Shown: in pieces, positions 6,605-14,158 of the stretch
Numbering within the stretch: the first letter of the stretch is position 1
How the letters are laid out: the number at the start of each line of letters is the position of its first letter
Source: a bacterium
Lineage (GTDB): Bacteria > UBP15 > UBA6099
Direction of reading: 5' to 3'
DNA length: 15,418 bases
Assembly (NCBI GenBank): GCA_029564595.1
Contig: JAKQPS010000070.1
Location: 1 to 15,418, forward strand
Notes under the pieces: model-generated
What the model was told of the DNA's origin: nothing
The model's input: the letters and a program-made list of their open reading frames with translations, nothing else
Database searches by the model: none
Position numbers and translations under genes: made by a program

Positions 6605-7222
6605 TCAGAACGTTTCCTTTACGAACACTTCCTCGAACGGCTTCCTGCCCGCCCTCGGCAGCAGCGCCTTCGCCTCGTCGTGTTTCCCTATCGCTATCAG
6701 CATCACCACATCGTAGTCGTCCGGCACATTGAACGCCTCCCGAACCGCGTTGTTGTCCATGCCGTCCATCGGGTGCGTGTCCACTCCCAGCGACTTTGCC
6801 GCCAGCATGAACGACATCGCAAACAGGCCCGCGTTCCGGCTCGCGAACGCCCTTTCGTTCTCTCCCGCGTACAGCCCCTTCGCCATGCCCTTCAGCGTGT
6901 CGCGCATCTGCTCGCCGAAGAAGCCTCTCGCTATGAAATCGTCCAGCGTCGGGTCCATCTTCTCATACGCCTTCTTGTCGCCGAGAACTATCGCCACGTG
7001 GGACGCCTCCGTCACCTTAGGCTGGCCTCCCGCGCATTTCTTCAGTTTCTCTTTCTGCTCAGGGTCGCTCACCAGTATTATCTTCCACGGTTGCAAGTTG
7101 AACGACGAGGGAGCCAGTTTCGCTATGTCGTATATGCGCCTTATCGTTTCCTCGTCGATTTTTTTCCCAGTGTCGAAAAAGTTCACCGATCTTCTCTGTT
7201 CAAATACCTGATTCAAATCCAT
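6605..7222 (-). CDS. Nitroreductase-family FMN oxidoreductase
   Basis: The protein is a 205-aa single-domain flavoprotein of the nitroreductase family, which uses NAD(P)H to reduce quinones, nitro compounds or similar acceptors as a homodimer. The N-terminal QRRSVNFF (R10, R11, S12) is the usual FMN phosphate contact. LAPSSFNLQPWKIILV and the later SLGVDTHPMDGMD are also family signatures. It lacks a signal peptide and is cytoplasmic. The ATG has AAGGAGG 10 bases upstream. It lies downstream of the 2-oxoacid oxidoreductase genes on the same strand, but the 82-base spacer between them is filled with hairpins, so it may have its own expression control. The natural substrate cannot be told from the sequence. 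Confidence 0.92.
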   Translation of the reverse strand: MDLNQVFEQRRSVNFFDTGKKIDEETIRRIYDIAKLAPSSFNLQPWKIILVSDPEQKEKLKKCAGGQPKVTEASHVAIVLGDKKAYEKMDPTLDDFIARGFFGEQMRDTLKGMAKGLYAGENERAFASRNAGLFAMSFMLAAKSLGVDTHPMDGMDNNAVREAFNVPDDYDVVMLIAIGKHDEAKALLPRAGRKPFEEVFVKETF

Positions 7223-7240
7223 TGAGTATCGCCTCCTTAA

Positions 7241-7290
7241 GCCCTGCTTCGCGCGGGGCCGTTTGTAAACGGCGCGCGCCGTTCGGCGCG
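7241..7290. repeat. Three consecutive hairpins between korB-like and nitroreductase genes
   Basis: Three back-to-back inverted repeats fill the spacer. The first pairs 7241-7247 with 7253-7259 (7 pairs with one G-U). The second is GCCGTTTGTAAACGGC at 7258-7273. The third pairs CGCGCCG 7275-7281 with CGGCGCG 7284-7290. None has a clear U tract, so simple Rho-independent termination is not obvious. They could act as an RNA processing or stabilising structure, a partial terminator or a leader control element. Confidence 0.5.
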
Positions 7291-7304
7291 GCTCCGATAC
7301 TGTA

Positions 7305-8111
7305 TTAACCGCCCAACGAGCTTAGAGGTTCCCCGGCGAGCGCGGTAGTCATGTCCTCAAAGCTGCGCCGCGCGCCCCTGTATATGATTCCTACTGGGAT
7401 TTCGTCTCCCCATTTCAGCGCCGCGGCAAACGCCGCCTGTCTGTCCGTCGGGTCATAATCCGGGGGCAGTTCCTTGCATCTTTCCTTGTACCATTTTGCC
7501 GTGTTGATTTTGTTGAAAGACACGCACGGTTGAAGGATGTCCAGCAGCGCGAACCCGTCGGCCTTTATCGCCTCGGCCATCATCGCCGTAAGATGCTCCG
7601 GCATAACCGATGTCGAGCGCGCGACGAACGAGCAGTTCTCGGCGACGCCGAGGGCTAGCGGGTTGAGCGGCTCCAGAACGACGCCCTTCGTCTGGATTTT
7701 CGTGACGAAGCCCGGCTCCGAAGTGGGCGACGCCTGCCCCTTCGTCAGCCCATACACCTGATTGTTGTGAACGAACGCCTTCACTCCGATGTTTCTCCGC
7801 ATGGCGTTGAGCAGGTGGTTGCCGCCCTCGCCGTACATGTCGCCGTCTCCGCTTGCGACGATGACGGTCAGTTCCCTGTTGGCGATTTTGATTCCGGTGG
7901 CGGCGGGGAGCGCGCGGCCGTGCAGCCCGTTGAACACGTTGGCGTCTGTGTAGTGCGGGCATTTCGCCGCCTGCCCTATCCCCGAAACCATCACGAGCCG
8001 CTTCCTGTCGACGCCCGTCTTTTCTATCGCCGCGTCGAGCGATTTAAGAATGTTGAAATTCCCGCATCCGGGACACCACGCCGTCTCTTTCAGTTTCGCC
8101 GTTCCGCTCAT
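7305..8111 (-). CDS. korB: 2-oxoacid:ferredoxin oxidoreductase, beta subunit
   Basis: The 268-aa subunit binds thiamine diphosphate and one [4Fe-4S] cluster and, with the fused gamma-alpha subunit, oxidatively decarboxylates a 2-oxoacid to acyl-CoA, or runs in reverse with reduced ferredoxin. Visible signatures are WCPGCGN with C13 and C16, C51 in AAKCPHY, and a late cysteine in LQPCVSF: the four cluster ligands. The thiamine diphosphate site is GDGDMYGEGGNH followed by NNQVYGLTKGQASPT. I chose ATG 8111, which overlaps the upstream stop as ATGA and has GGAGG 8 bases ahead; the reading frame stays open to 8390 but that stretch overlaps the partner gene and has no family resemblance. The substrate (2-oxoglutarate, pyruvate or branched) is not decided, so the symbol is by family. 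Confidence 0.93.
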   Translation of the reverse strand: MSGTAKLKETAWCPGCGNFNILKSLDAAIEKTGVDRKRLVMVSGIGQAAKCPHYTDANVFNGLHGRALPAATGIKIANRELTVIVASGDGDMYGEGGNHLLNAMRRNIGVKAFVHNNQVYGLTKGQASPTSEPGFVTKIQTKGVVLEPLNPLALGVAENCSFVARSTSVMPEHLTAMMAEAIKADGFALLDILQPCVSFNKINTAKWYKERCKELPPDYDPTDRQAAFAAALKWGDEIPVGIIYRGARRSFEDMTTALAGEPLSSLGG

Positions 8112-9760
8112 GATTTGAACCTCCGCGCTATCTCCGCGCCCGTGAAAGGCAAGCCGTCGTATCGGAGAATCGAGTCGAACTGTGAAATCGCGCCGCATTG
8201 CCTCAGCAACAGGGCGAACTGCGCCGTCGAGTTGCCTTCCACCGAGACTACGCGGCGGCCTTCCAGCGCCCCGCCCGCTCCCGCCCACACAGGCCACACC
8301 TGCGCAAAATGCGCCATGCACACTTTCCGGCCCTTTGCCCTCAGAATGTCCACTGCCTCCCTGCACGGCCCGTATGTGCTGCCCCAGCACAACAGAACTG
8401 TCTCTTCCGGCTCCGGATAAAATTCCGGCGGCATCGCCTCCGCCGCCGCCAGCGCCGCCTTCCTCATCCGCTTGTCCTGCATCGCCTTTCGCGCCGTCAA
8501 ATCCTCCGTCAGATGCCCGTCCTCGGTATGCTCATCTGACGCGCACACAACGAACGCCTCCCCGCCGGGCAACGCCCTCGGCGACACCCCGCTGTCCGTC
8601 ACGGCGTATCTGACGTAGTCCGCCGACGGAGCTTTCTCTATATGCCTGTCCACAAGGTCGAGTTCGGCGGGAAGCTCCGGGATGTTTTTCTTTGCGTCCG
8701 TCAGGAACTGGTCTGTCATCACGATGGCGGGCGTCTGGAATTTGTGCGCCGACTCGAAGGCCCGCCGCGTCATCTCGTACGCCTGCCCTATCGTCCCCGG
8801 GGCGTAGATTATCTTCGGGAACTCGCCGTGCCCGGCGTGGACCGCGAACAGGAGGTCTTCCTGCCCGGTGCGCGTCGGCAACCCCGTCGCCGGCCCGGGC
8901 CGCTGCGACAGCATTATGACAATCGGCAACTCAAGCATGCCCGCCAGCGACAGCCCTTCCGCCATCAGCGCAAACCCGCCCCCGCTCGTGGTCGTCATCG
9001 CCGCAGCCCCCGCGTACGCCGCCCCGCATATCAGGTTCGCCGCGCATATCTCGTCTTCCGCCTGCTCCACCACTATCCGGTATCTGTCCGCTACCGACGC
9101 CAGATATGTCAGCGCCCCCGTGGACGGCGTCATTGGATAGCTGCACACAACTTTGACCCCCGCCGTCGCCGCTCCCAGCCCGACCGCCTCGCTGCCTGAA
9201 TAGAGTTCCCCGCTCCGCGCGCTTGGCTGCGGCGTCCTTATGATTCCACGATGGCCTTCGGCCATCGCCGCGCCTTTTTCCGCCGCCGCCTCGTTCCCGG
9301 CGACCGCCTCCGGCCCTTTCTTCTCATACGCCTTTTCCATCATTTTTTTCAACGCCGCGGAGTCGTATCCCAGAAGCGCGAACACAATCCCGGCGGCGAC
9401 GCTGCCGACCATCCGCGCGCCGCCCGCCTCCTTTGCCGCCCCTGTCATGTCCAGCGACAACGCGTCCGGCCCCGCGTCCCCGTCTAGCGCCGCGACGCCC
9501 CCCCTCGACACTTTCCCTATTTCGGCGGCAAAAGATTCCGCCGTCAACGCCGCCAATATGTCGCATTCTTCACGGCCTGAATGCAGTTCCTCGTCAGATA
9601 TCCTGATGTCGAAACTGTTCACCCCGCCCCTGATGCGAGACATGTAGCTCTGCGTGGAAAAAACGTGGAGGCCCATCTCGTGGAACGCGCTCGTCAGCAA
9701 CTCGCCCGCCGACTGCACCCCCTGCCCTGCCTCCCCCGCTATCCTTATATTCGCTTCCAT
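8108..9760 (-). CDS. korA: 2-oxoacid:ferredoxin oxidoreductase, fused gamma-alpha subunit
   Basis: The 550-aa protein joins two units. Residues 3 to about 175 form the gamma domain (IRIAGEAGQGVQSAG), and about 186-550 form the alpha subunit with YPMTPST at 208-214 and VVEQAEDEICAAN. Such fusions pair with a single beta subunit in KorAB-type enzymes. A linker rich in Ala and Glu (about 148-170) separates them. ATG 9760 is chosen because the product then starts right at the family N-terminus and GGAG lies 9 bases upstream; ATGs at 9775 and 9781 are also in frame. It overlaps the beta gene by 4 bases. No delta (ferredoxin-like) subunit gene is nearby, so a separate ferredoxin is expected to carry electrons. 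This is an oxygen-sensitive enzyme class, which suits an anaerobe. Confidence 0.93.
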   Translation of the reverse strand: MEANIRIAGEAGQGVQSAGELLTSAFHEMGLHVFSTQSYMSRIRGGVNSFDIRISDEELHSGREECDILAALTAESFAAEIGKVSRGGVAALDGDAGPDALSLDMTGAAKEAGGARMVGSVAAGIVFALLGYDSAALKKMMEKAYEKKGPEAVAGNEAAAEKGAAMAEGHRGIIRTPQPSARSGELYSGSEAVGLGAATAGVKVVCSYPMTPSTGALTYLASVADRYRIVVEQAEDEICAANLICGAAYAGAAAMTTTSGGGFALMAEGLSLAGMLELPIVIMLSQRPGPATGLPTRTGQEDLLFAVHAGHGEFPKIIYAPGTIGQAYEMTRRAFESAHKFQTPAIVMTDQFLTDAKKNIPELPAELDLVDRHIEKAPSADYVRYAVTDSGVSPRALPGGEAFVVCASDEHTEDGHLTEDLTARKAMQDKRMRKAALAAAEAMPPEFYPEPEETVLLCWGSTYGPCREAVDILRAKGRKVCMAHFAQVWPVWAGAGGALEGRRVVSVEGNSTAQFALLLRQCGAISQFDSILRYDGLPFTGAEIARRFKS

Positions 9761-9874
9761 TGCATTCTTCTCCATTCGCATTTCATCTCGGATTCTGAAT
9801 ATTAATATACATATAGTTTATCCATGCGCGTCGCATTTGTCCGCCCCCCGCCGTTTTCTCTGGCTCGTGCTTGA

Positions 9875-9903
9875 TTGACATATATTTATCGAGGGACTAA
9901 TTA
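9875..9903 (+). promoter_or_regulatory. Candidate -35 element for the secreted propeller gene
   Basis: A perfect TTGACA at 9875-9880 is followed after 17 bases by TAATTA, a poor -10. Transcription would start near 9910, after the ATG at 9907, which supports the ATG at 9934 as the true start. The 9782-9906 spacer is otherwise AT-rich, with a short inverted repeat ATGCG-CGT-CGCAT at 9824-9836. Confidence 0.35.
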
Positions 9904-9933
9904 TTAATGAAATTCATCGGGAGATGTCAGGAT

Positions 9934-11241
9934 ATGAAAACGATACTGATGAGCGTCCTTGCCGCATTGGCCCTGAGCGCGACTTGCTTCGCGCAGGAAT
10001 CAACAGACTGCCGAAGCGAATGCAGAAGATTGACCGACAGAGAAGAAATGAAGAAGTGCATTATGGACTGCGCGGAGAAAATCAAATCCGCAACGCGGGC
10101 GCCTGAGCCGAAAATAATCGACTTGTCGGATGCGACGGTATGGAAAAAAGTTTATGAGCGCAAAGGCAACGAGTCGGCAACCACGATCCGGCGGCGGCCC
10201 GGCGGCGGATATGTCTTATGCGGCAGCGCTATGAACGCAAAAACATGGGTGAACGACGCGTTCCTGATGGAAATCGACGACAGCGGCAATAAGAAAACAT
10301 TCGAGATGTTTTCTTTGGGCGATAAATTCAGGTCTACATGCCGGGCCGTCTCTCCCTTGAAGGACGGCAGAATCGCCGCGGCGTTCAGCGTTTACGACCC
10401 TTCCATCGACAACATCAGCATCTTTTTAACCCGCGTCAACTCGAACAATGAGTCGGACTGGTTTCTCGAATTAACGGAAGACGGAAAAAACAACTACGCA
10501 AGCTCTCTCCAGACTACCGACGACGGCGGGTTCGTATTCGCGGGAAAGGCCGACTCTTTCACAAAACACAAAAACGACCTTTTCGTCGCTCGCGTCGACG
10601 AAAACAAAAAAACCAAATGGCTGCTCTCAGCCGGAACAACCGACGAAACCGATGAGATTTTATCTCTTGAAAAGACATCGGACGGCGGATTCATCGCGGC
10701 CGGCTATCTATACATTCAAGGAAAATATACGGATTTCGCCGCCTTCAAAATCAGCGCGGCTGGAACAAAACAGTGGGAATTCACTCACGGATATGACTAC
10801 CCTGACCTCGGCCTCTCCGCCGTCGAGGTTGAAAACGGCAACTACGTTATGAGCGGGATGGTGTTCGACGCGGAAGACGTGAAAGGCGAAGGCTTCATTC
10901 ACGAACTGGTCAAATTCAAAGACGGAAAACTCGTGTGGAAAAAGAGATTCAACCTCGGAACCAACAGGACAATGACATCAGGCGTCGTCAGAATGACTTC
11001 CGACGGCAACTACTTGTTCAACGTTGACATTTACGATGAAAATAGAAATGAAGCCACAGTCATTGCAAAGACGAATCCGGCAGGCTCGCTATTGTGGAGC
11101 GGCGTTTTGAAAGAACCCTACTTCGCCGACATTGCGACCGACCCGTCCGGCGGATTCCTAGTCGTCTACTCGTCAGGCTCCGATCAGGAAAATGACGTCG
11201 TGGTTTTAAAAATCGACGACTCAAAAATCATTCAGCCATAG
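9934..11241 (+). CDS. Secreted protein with twin CX3C motif and seven propeller-like repeats
   Basis: I do not recognise a named family. The 435-aa product starts with a signal peptide (MKTILMSVLAALALSATCFA), so it is exported. Just after the cleavage site come four cysteines in a C-x3-C-x11-C-x3-C pattern (C26, C30, C42, C46), predicted to form a disulfide-held helical hairpin. The rest is about seven repeats of about 50 residues, starting near 82, 133, 188, 238, 291, 344 and 395. Each has a core like TDDGGFVFAG followed by a strand such as FVARVDENKKTKW. This is the pattern of a seven-bladed beta-propeller. ATG 9934 has GGGAG 10 bases upstream; an earlier in-frame ATG at 9907 would add nine residues before the signal peptide. 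It is the only clear plus-strand gene here, divergent from the oxidoreductase. Substrate or partner binding outside the membrane is inferred. Confidence 0.85.
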   Translation: MKTILMSVLAALALSATCFAQESTDCRSECRRLTDREEMKKCIMDCAEKIKSATRAPEPKIIDLSDATVWKKVYERKGNESATTIRRRPGGGYVLCGSAMNAKTWVNDAFLMEIDDSGNKKTFEMFSLGDKFRSTCRAVSPLKDGRIAAAFSVYDPSIDNISIFLTRVNSNNESDWFLELTEDGKNNYASSLQTTDDGGFVFAGKADSFTKHKNDLFVARVDENKKTKWLLSAGTTDETDEILSLEKTSDGGFIAAGYLYIQGKYTDFAAFKISAAGTKQWEFTHGYDYPDLGLSAVEVENGNYVMSGMVFDAEDVKGEGFIHELVKFKDGKLVWKKRFNLGTNRTMTSGVVRMTSDGNYLFNVDIYDENRNEATVIAKTNPAGSLLWSGVLKEPYFADIATDPSGGFLVVYSSGSDQENDVVVLKIDDSKIIQP

Positions 11242-11288
11242 CAGTTGCGATTGTTCGCCGTTATTATTCGAGAGCCGTTATTCTGGGG

Positions 11289-12248
11289 TTAATTAAACGC
11301 CGCGCCGAACGCCGCAAGCAGGAACGGAGCTGTCAGCAGGCTGGCGACGGTCACGCCGAAAAGCGTCCGGCCCGCCAGCGCCTCGTCCCCCCCGTATTTG
11401 CCGGCCAGCAACGGCAGCAGAACCGCCGACGGCATCATCGATTCCAGCGCGAGAAAAAATTTCACGTCCGGGGCGATGTCCGCGAACTTCAACGCGGCGA
11501 ACGTCGCCAACGGCAGCGCCACCAGTTTCAGCGCCCCGGCCTTCGCCGCGTATCTCCACGGAAAAACCGCTCCGCTCCCGTAGTTCGCCACAATTATTCC
11601 GCCTATCACCACCATCGACAGCGGTATCGTCGTCTCTCCCATCATCTGTATCGACCTGAAAAGGAACCGGGGGATGAGGCTCCCGGCGTCCGCGAGCGCA
11701 ACCGCCAGCCCGGCCACCGTCGCCACCGTCGTCGGATTCAGCAGCGACTTCCAACTTATTTTCGCCGCCCCGCCCGCAGAAAACAGCTTCTCTCCGAGCG
11801 TGAACAAAACCGGATTGTACGCCAGCAGATATAGAAAAACGTAGATGAAAAGTTTGTCTTTTATTTCCGGAGGAGCCAGCGCGCCGATGAGGATTATCGG
11901 CAGGAAACCCGAGTTCTGGAATGTCGCCATCGCCACGAACTCCCGCTTTCGCTCGATCCCCTTGTCCAGCCCCGCGACCACCGCCGCCATCCCCGCCCCC
12001 GCCGCAAGCATCATCAGGCAATACACCGGGAACATGTGCCACGCGCTCCCTCGAACCTGATGAAAATTCGCCGCGATGTTCGAGAACACGAAACACGGCA
12101 GCGCGAAATCCGTCACCAGATTGCTGATTGTCTTCAAACAGCACTGGCCCAGTATTCCATTTTTGATTATGTAGAACCCGAAGCCGCCCAGCACGACAAT
12201 CTGCGCGACCGCCGCAAAGTTGGCTTTCAAAGATTCGAAAAAATCCAA
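11289..12248 (-). CDS. AEC-family (auxin efflux carrier-like) transporter
   Basis: The 319-aa integral membrane protein is of the AEC family in the bile acid:Na+/arsenite/riboflavin transporter (BART) superfamily. It has about ten hydrophobic segments in two five-helix halves; family features include TDFALPCFVFSN in the first half, MATFQNSGFLPIILIGAL, and SLLNPTTVATVAGL. Bacterial members move organic acids such as malate or malonate; the substrate here is unknown. The start is TTG at 12248, with GGGGA 8 bases upstream; an in-frame TGA lies immediately before it, so no longer start is possible. It follows the DUF4177 gene on the same strand and converges on the propeller gene with a 47-base gap that shows no strong terminator. 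Confidence 0.92.
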   Translation of the reverse strand: MDFFESLKANFAAVAQIVVLGGFGFYIIKNGILGQCCLKTISNLVTDFALPCFVFSNIAANFHQVRGSAWHMFPVYCLMMLAAGAGMAAVVAGLDKGIERKREFVAMATFQNSGFLPIILIGALAPPEIKDKLFIYVFLYLLAYNPVLFTLGEKLFSAGGAAKISWKSLLNPTTVATVAGLAVALADAGSLIPRFLFRSIQMMGETTIPLSMVVIGGIIVANYGSGAVFPWRYAAKAGALKLVALPLATFAALKFADIAPDVKFFLALESMMPSAVLLPLLAGKYGGDEALAGRTLFGVTVASLLTAPFLLAAFGAAFN

Positions 12249-12321
12249 TTCTCAGTTCCCCGCATGACCTTCCGAGCCTTAGCCCGCGCTTTTTACCAAT
12301 GCGCTCTGAAATCGAAGTTAA

Positions 12322-12552
12322 TCACCCGGCGATCTCGCGTTTCCAGAACGCCACAAGCCCGTCCCTGCCGAACGCCACGTTCACAAGCTCCCACCCCTGC
12401 GCCCCGTACTCGTTCAGCACGCGCTCAAGCGCTTCCGACTCGTCTGCCGGAACATCCTTCAGCTTGCACTCGCCGCTCTCCGTGCAGAAATAAACCAGAC
12501 TGTCGAACTCGCCGGCCAGATGTTTGGTTATTCTATGCTCGAATTTTTTCAT
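12322..12552 (-). CDS. DUF4177-like small protein
   Basis: The 76-aa protein has the short beta-alpha-beta pattern of the DUF4177 family, whose hallmark is the segment LNEYGAQGWELVNVAF followed by an aromatic and basic end (VAFWKRE). It has two cysteines (C23, C29) and no signal peptide. Family function is unknown. An ATG with a purine-rich GGAAGGGGGCGG stretch upstream starts it. A TATAAT at 12601-12596 on this strand overlaps the tail of the ferritin terminator and could be its promoter. It may be co-transcribed with the AEC transporter, 73 bases downstream. Confidence 0.75.
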   Translation of the reverse strand: MKKFEHRITKHLAGEFDSLVYFCTESGECKLKDVPADESEALERVLNEYGAQGWELVNVAFGRDGLVAFWKREIAG

Positions 12553-12589
12553 GCCGGTCCGCCCCCTTCCTCTAGTGCGGTTTTTATCT

Positions 12590-12631
12590 ATTAAAATTAT
12601 ACCCGCTCCCTATGTGAAAACAGGAGCGGGT
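12590..12631 (-). terminator. Intrinsic terminator after the ferritin gene
   Basis: A perfect 9-base stem (ACCCGCTCC at 12601-12609 with GGAGCGGGT at 12623-12631) is followed on the minus strand by ATAATTTTAAT. It lies about 40 bases past the ferritin stop. The A/U-rich tail also contains TATAAT, so the same bases could serve as the -10 of the next gene. On the plus strand the following bases are only weakly U-rich. Confidence 0.7.
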
Positions 12632-12671
12632 TTGATTTCCTCCAACAAACAGCGCGGCCGGCGGCCCCGCG

Positions 12672-13187
12672 TTATTCCGCCACCGGCGGCGCCGGAGCCG
12701 GCCTCGTCCCAAGTTCCTTGTCCAGCATCAACAGCCCTCCGCCTCCCGCGTTCCCAAGCAGCCGGAATTGCCTCGCCACGTTCTGCGTGGACTCTTCCTC
12801 CTCCACCTGCTCGGTGACGAACCACTGCAGAAACGCGTTCGTCGCGTGGTCCTTCTCCTCGATGGCGAGGTTCACCAACTCGTTTATCAGCCCCGTCACT
12901 TTTAATTCATGCGCGTACGCCGCCTCGAACGCCGCCAGCGGCGATTCCCACTCGAACGGCGGAGCCTCTATCGCCTTCATCTCCGCCCGGTTCCCCTTCG
13001 CCACGATGTAGTCGAATATCTTCATCGCGTGTATATCTTCCTCTTTCTGTTGCATGCGCATCCAGTGCGCCGCGCCCGGAAGATCCGCCGACTCCAGATA
13101 CGCCGCCATCGCAAGATATATATACCCCGAATACAACTCCGCGTTCACCTGCTCATTTAGAGCTTTCGCCATCCTATCGCTCAACAT
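12672..13187 (-). CDS. ftnA: Bacterial non-heme ferritin
   Basis: The 171-aa four-helix-bundle protein should assemble into a 24-subunit iron storage shell and oxidise Fe(II) to a ferric mineral core. The ferroxidase ligands fall at the standard positions of bacterial FtnA: E17, E50, H53, E94, Q127 and E130. Residues 1-145 cover the helices; a short proline-rich tail ([10 protein letters not shown]) ends it. GGAGGAAG lies 5 bases before the ATG. It is 38 bases after the thiol peroxidase gene and ends in a good terminator, so it is the last gene of a stress cluster. Bacterioferritin is excluded because the sequence follows FtnA and the usual heme methionine context is absent. Confidence 0.95.
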   Translation of the reverse strand: MLSDRMAKALNEQVNAELYSGYIYLAMAAYLESADLPGAAHWMRMQQKEEDIHAMKIFDYIVAKGNRAEMKAIEAPPFEWESPLAAFEAAYAHELKVTGLINELVNLAIEEKDHATNAFLQWFVTEQVEEEESTQNVARQFRLLGNAGGGGLLMLDKELGTRPAPAPPVAE

Positions 13188-13225
13188 GATTTCTTCCTCC
13201 AGATTTTCAGTTCATCCGTTCCGTG

Positions 13226-13738
13226 TCACATCGCGGCCTTTGCCGCAGCCAGCGCCGCCTCGTAATCCGGCTCGTGTCCTATCTCTTTCACTATCTGCGC
13301 GTGCTTTACTATGCCGTCCTTGCCGACCACGAACACCGCCCGCGCCAGCAACCTTAGCTCCTTTATCAACACGCCGTACGCCGTCCCGAAAGACGCGTCC
13401 CGGTGGTCGGACAACGTGGTCAGATTCGTCACGCCCTCCGCCGCGCACCACCTCTTCTGCGCGAACGGCAAGTCCATGCTTATCGTCAACACACGGACTG
13501 CCTCCCCGAGCGCCCCCGCCTCCTGATTGAACTTCTTCGTCTCTATCTCGCACACCGGCGTGTCCAGCGACGGCACGCTCGCTATTATCAGCGTCTTCCC
13601 CTTGAAATCAGCCAGAGACGCCGCAGCCAGCCCGTTGTCTACCGCCGTGAAATCAGGCGCCGCGTCGCCTGCCTTCAACTCGTTCCCCGTCAACGTCAAC
13701 GGGGCCCCTCTCATCGTTACCGCTCCCGGTCTGTCCAT
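13226..13738 (-). CDS. tpx: Thiol peroxidase (Tpx, atypical 2-Cys peroxiredoxin)
   Basis: The 170-aa enzyme reduces hydrogen peroxide and alkyl hydroperoxides using thioredoxin. The peroxidatic cysteine C63 is in PSLDTPVCEIET and the resolving cysteine C98 in KRWCAAEG, the paired arrangement of Tpx. The N-terminus LTLTGNELKAGDAAPDF and SFGTAYGVLI are also typical. No signal peptide is present, so it should act in the cytoplasm. AAGGAGGA stands about 6 bases before the ATG. It lies between the DUF2892 and ferritin genes with gaps of 15 and 38 bases, so the three are probably one operon that removes peroxide and stores the iron that would react with it. Confidence 0.95.
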   Translation of the reverse strand: MDRPGAVTMRGAPLTLTGNELKAGDAAPDFTAVDNGLAAASLADFKGKTLIIASVPSLDTPVCEIETKKFNQEAGALGEAVRVLTISMDLPFAQKRWCAAEGVTNLTTLSDHRDASFGTAYGVLIKELRLLARAVFVVGKDGIVKHAQIVKEIGHEPDYEAALAAAKAAM

Positions 13739-13753
13739 CCTCTTTTCCTCCTT

Positions 13754-13999
13754 CTATTCGACTTTTATTTTTACGCCGCATTCCTGCGCGCCCGCAAGCC
13801 TCAATATCGTCATCATCGGACACCAGTTCGTGAATGCCGACTGCAACAGGTTAAGCCCCACGAACGCGGTCAGTATCAGCCACAGCGGGCTTATCAGCCA
13901 CGCCAACGCTACGGAGACCATCACGACCGCCCCGGCTATCAACCTCAGATATCTCTCCACCGTCATGCCGACCACCGCCTTTCTTTTCGATATCCTCAT
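13754..13999 (-). CDS. DUF2892 (YgaP-like) inner membrane protein
   Basis: This is a small membrane protein matching the DUF2892 family: TVERYLRLIAGAVVM, a first membrane segment, a short turn, and LTAFVGLNLLQSAFTNWCPM with its conserved cysteine. The same unit forms the membrane anchor of rhodanese YgaP. Function of stand-alone copies is unknown. The start is uncertain: ATG 13966 gives the usual family length of 70 aa, ATG 13999 (used here, 81 aa) adds a basic MRISKRK segment, and ATG 14068 adds an Arg/Gly-rich stretch that is unlike the family. None has a strong ribosome binding site. It is the first gene of the tpx-ferritin cluster. Confidence 0.75.
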   Translation of the reverse strand: MRISKRKAVVGMTVERYLRLIAGAVVMVSVALAWLISPLWLILTAFVGLNLLQSAFTNWCPMMTILRLAGAQECGVKIKVE

Positions 14000-14110
14000 A
14001 ACACGCGCGCCCCCCGCTTTGTTCCCGCGCCCAACCCGAAATCCCCTCTTTTGCCCTAGAATCGGCAATGCTTATACCGTTTCCATAGAATACTTTCTTT
14101 CCCTAAAGGC

Positions 14111-14139
14111 ATTTCAACTTCAATAAGAAGAATTGTCAA
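14111..14139 (-). promoter_or_regulatory. Candidate promoter for the DUF2892-tpx-ferritin cluster
   Basis: On the minus strand TTGACA (14139-14134) and TGAAAT (14116-14111, 4 of 6 matches to TATAAT) are 17 bases apart. A second TTGACA lies at 14162-14157, overlapping the stop codon of the next gene. Transcription would start near 14105. Confidence 0.4.
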
Positions 14140-14158
14140 ATCTGGAGACGTTCATTTG

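Noticed and set aside
8112-8390. Long N-terminal extension of the oxidoreductase beta subunit
   Set aside because: It lies entirely within the alpha gene and does not look like the family; ATG 8111 has a good ribosome binding site and the usual ATGA overlap.
8182-9199. Several plus-strand frames opposite the oxidoreductase alpha gene
   Set aside because: Translations are Pro/Arg/Ala-rich with no motifs; the minus-strand gene explains the region.
12610-12825. Minus-strand frame of 71 codons over the ferritin 3' end and terminator
   Set aside because: It overlaps the ferritin gene out of frame and includes the terminator stem; the product is Gly/Arg-rich without features.
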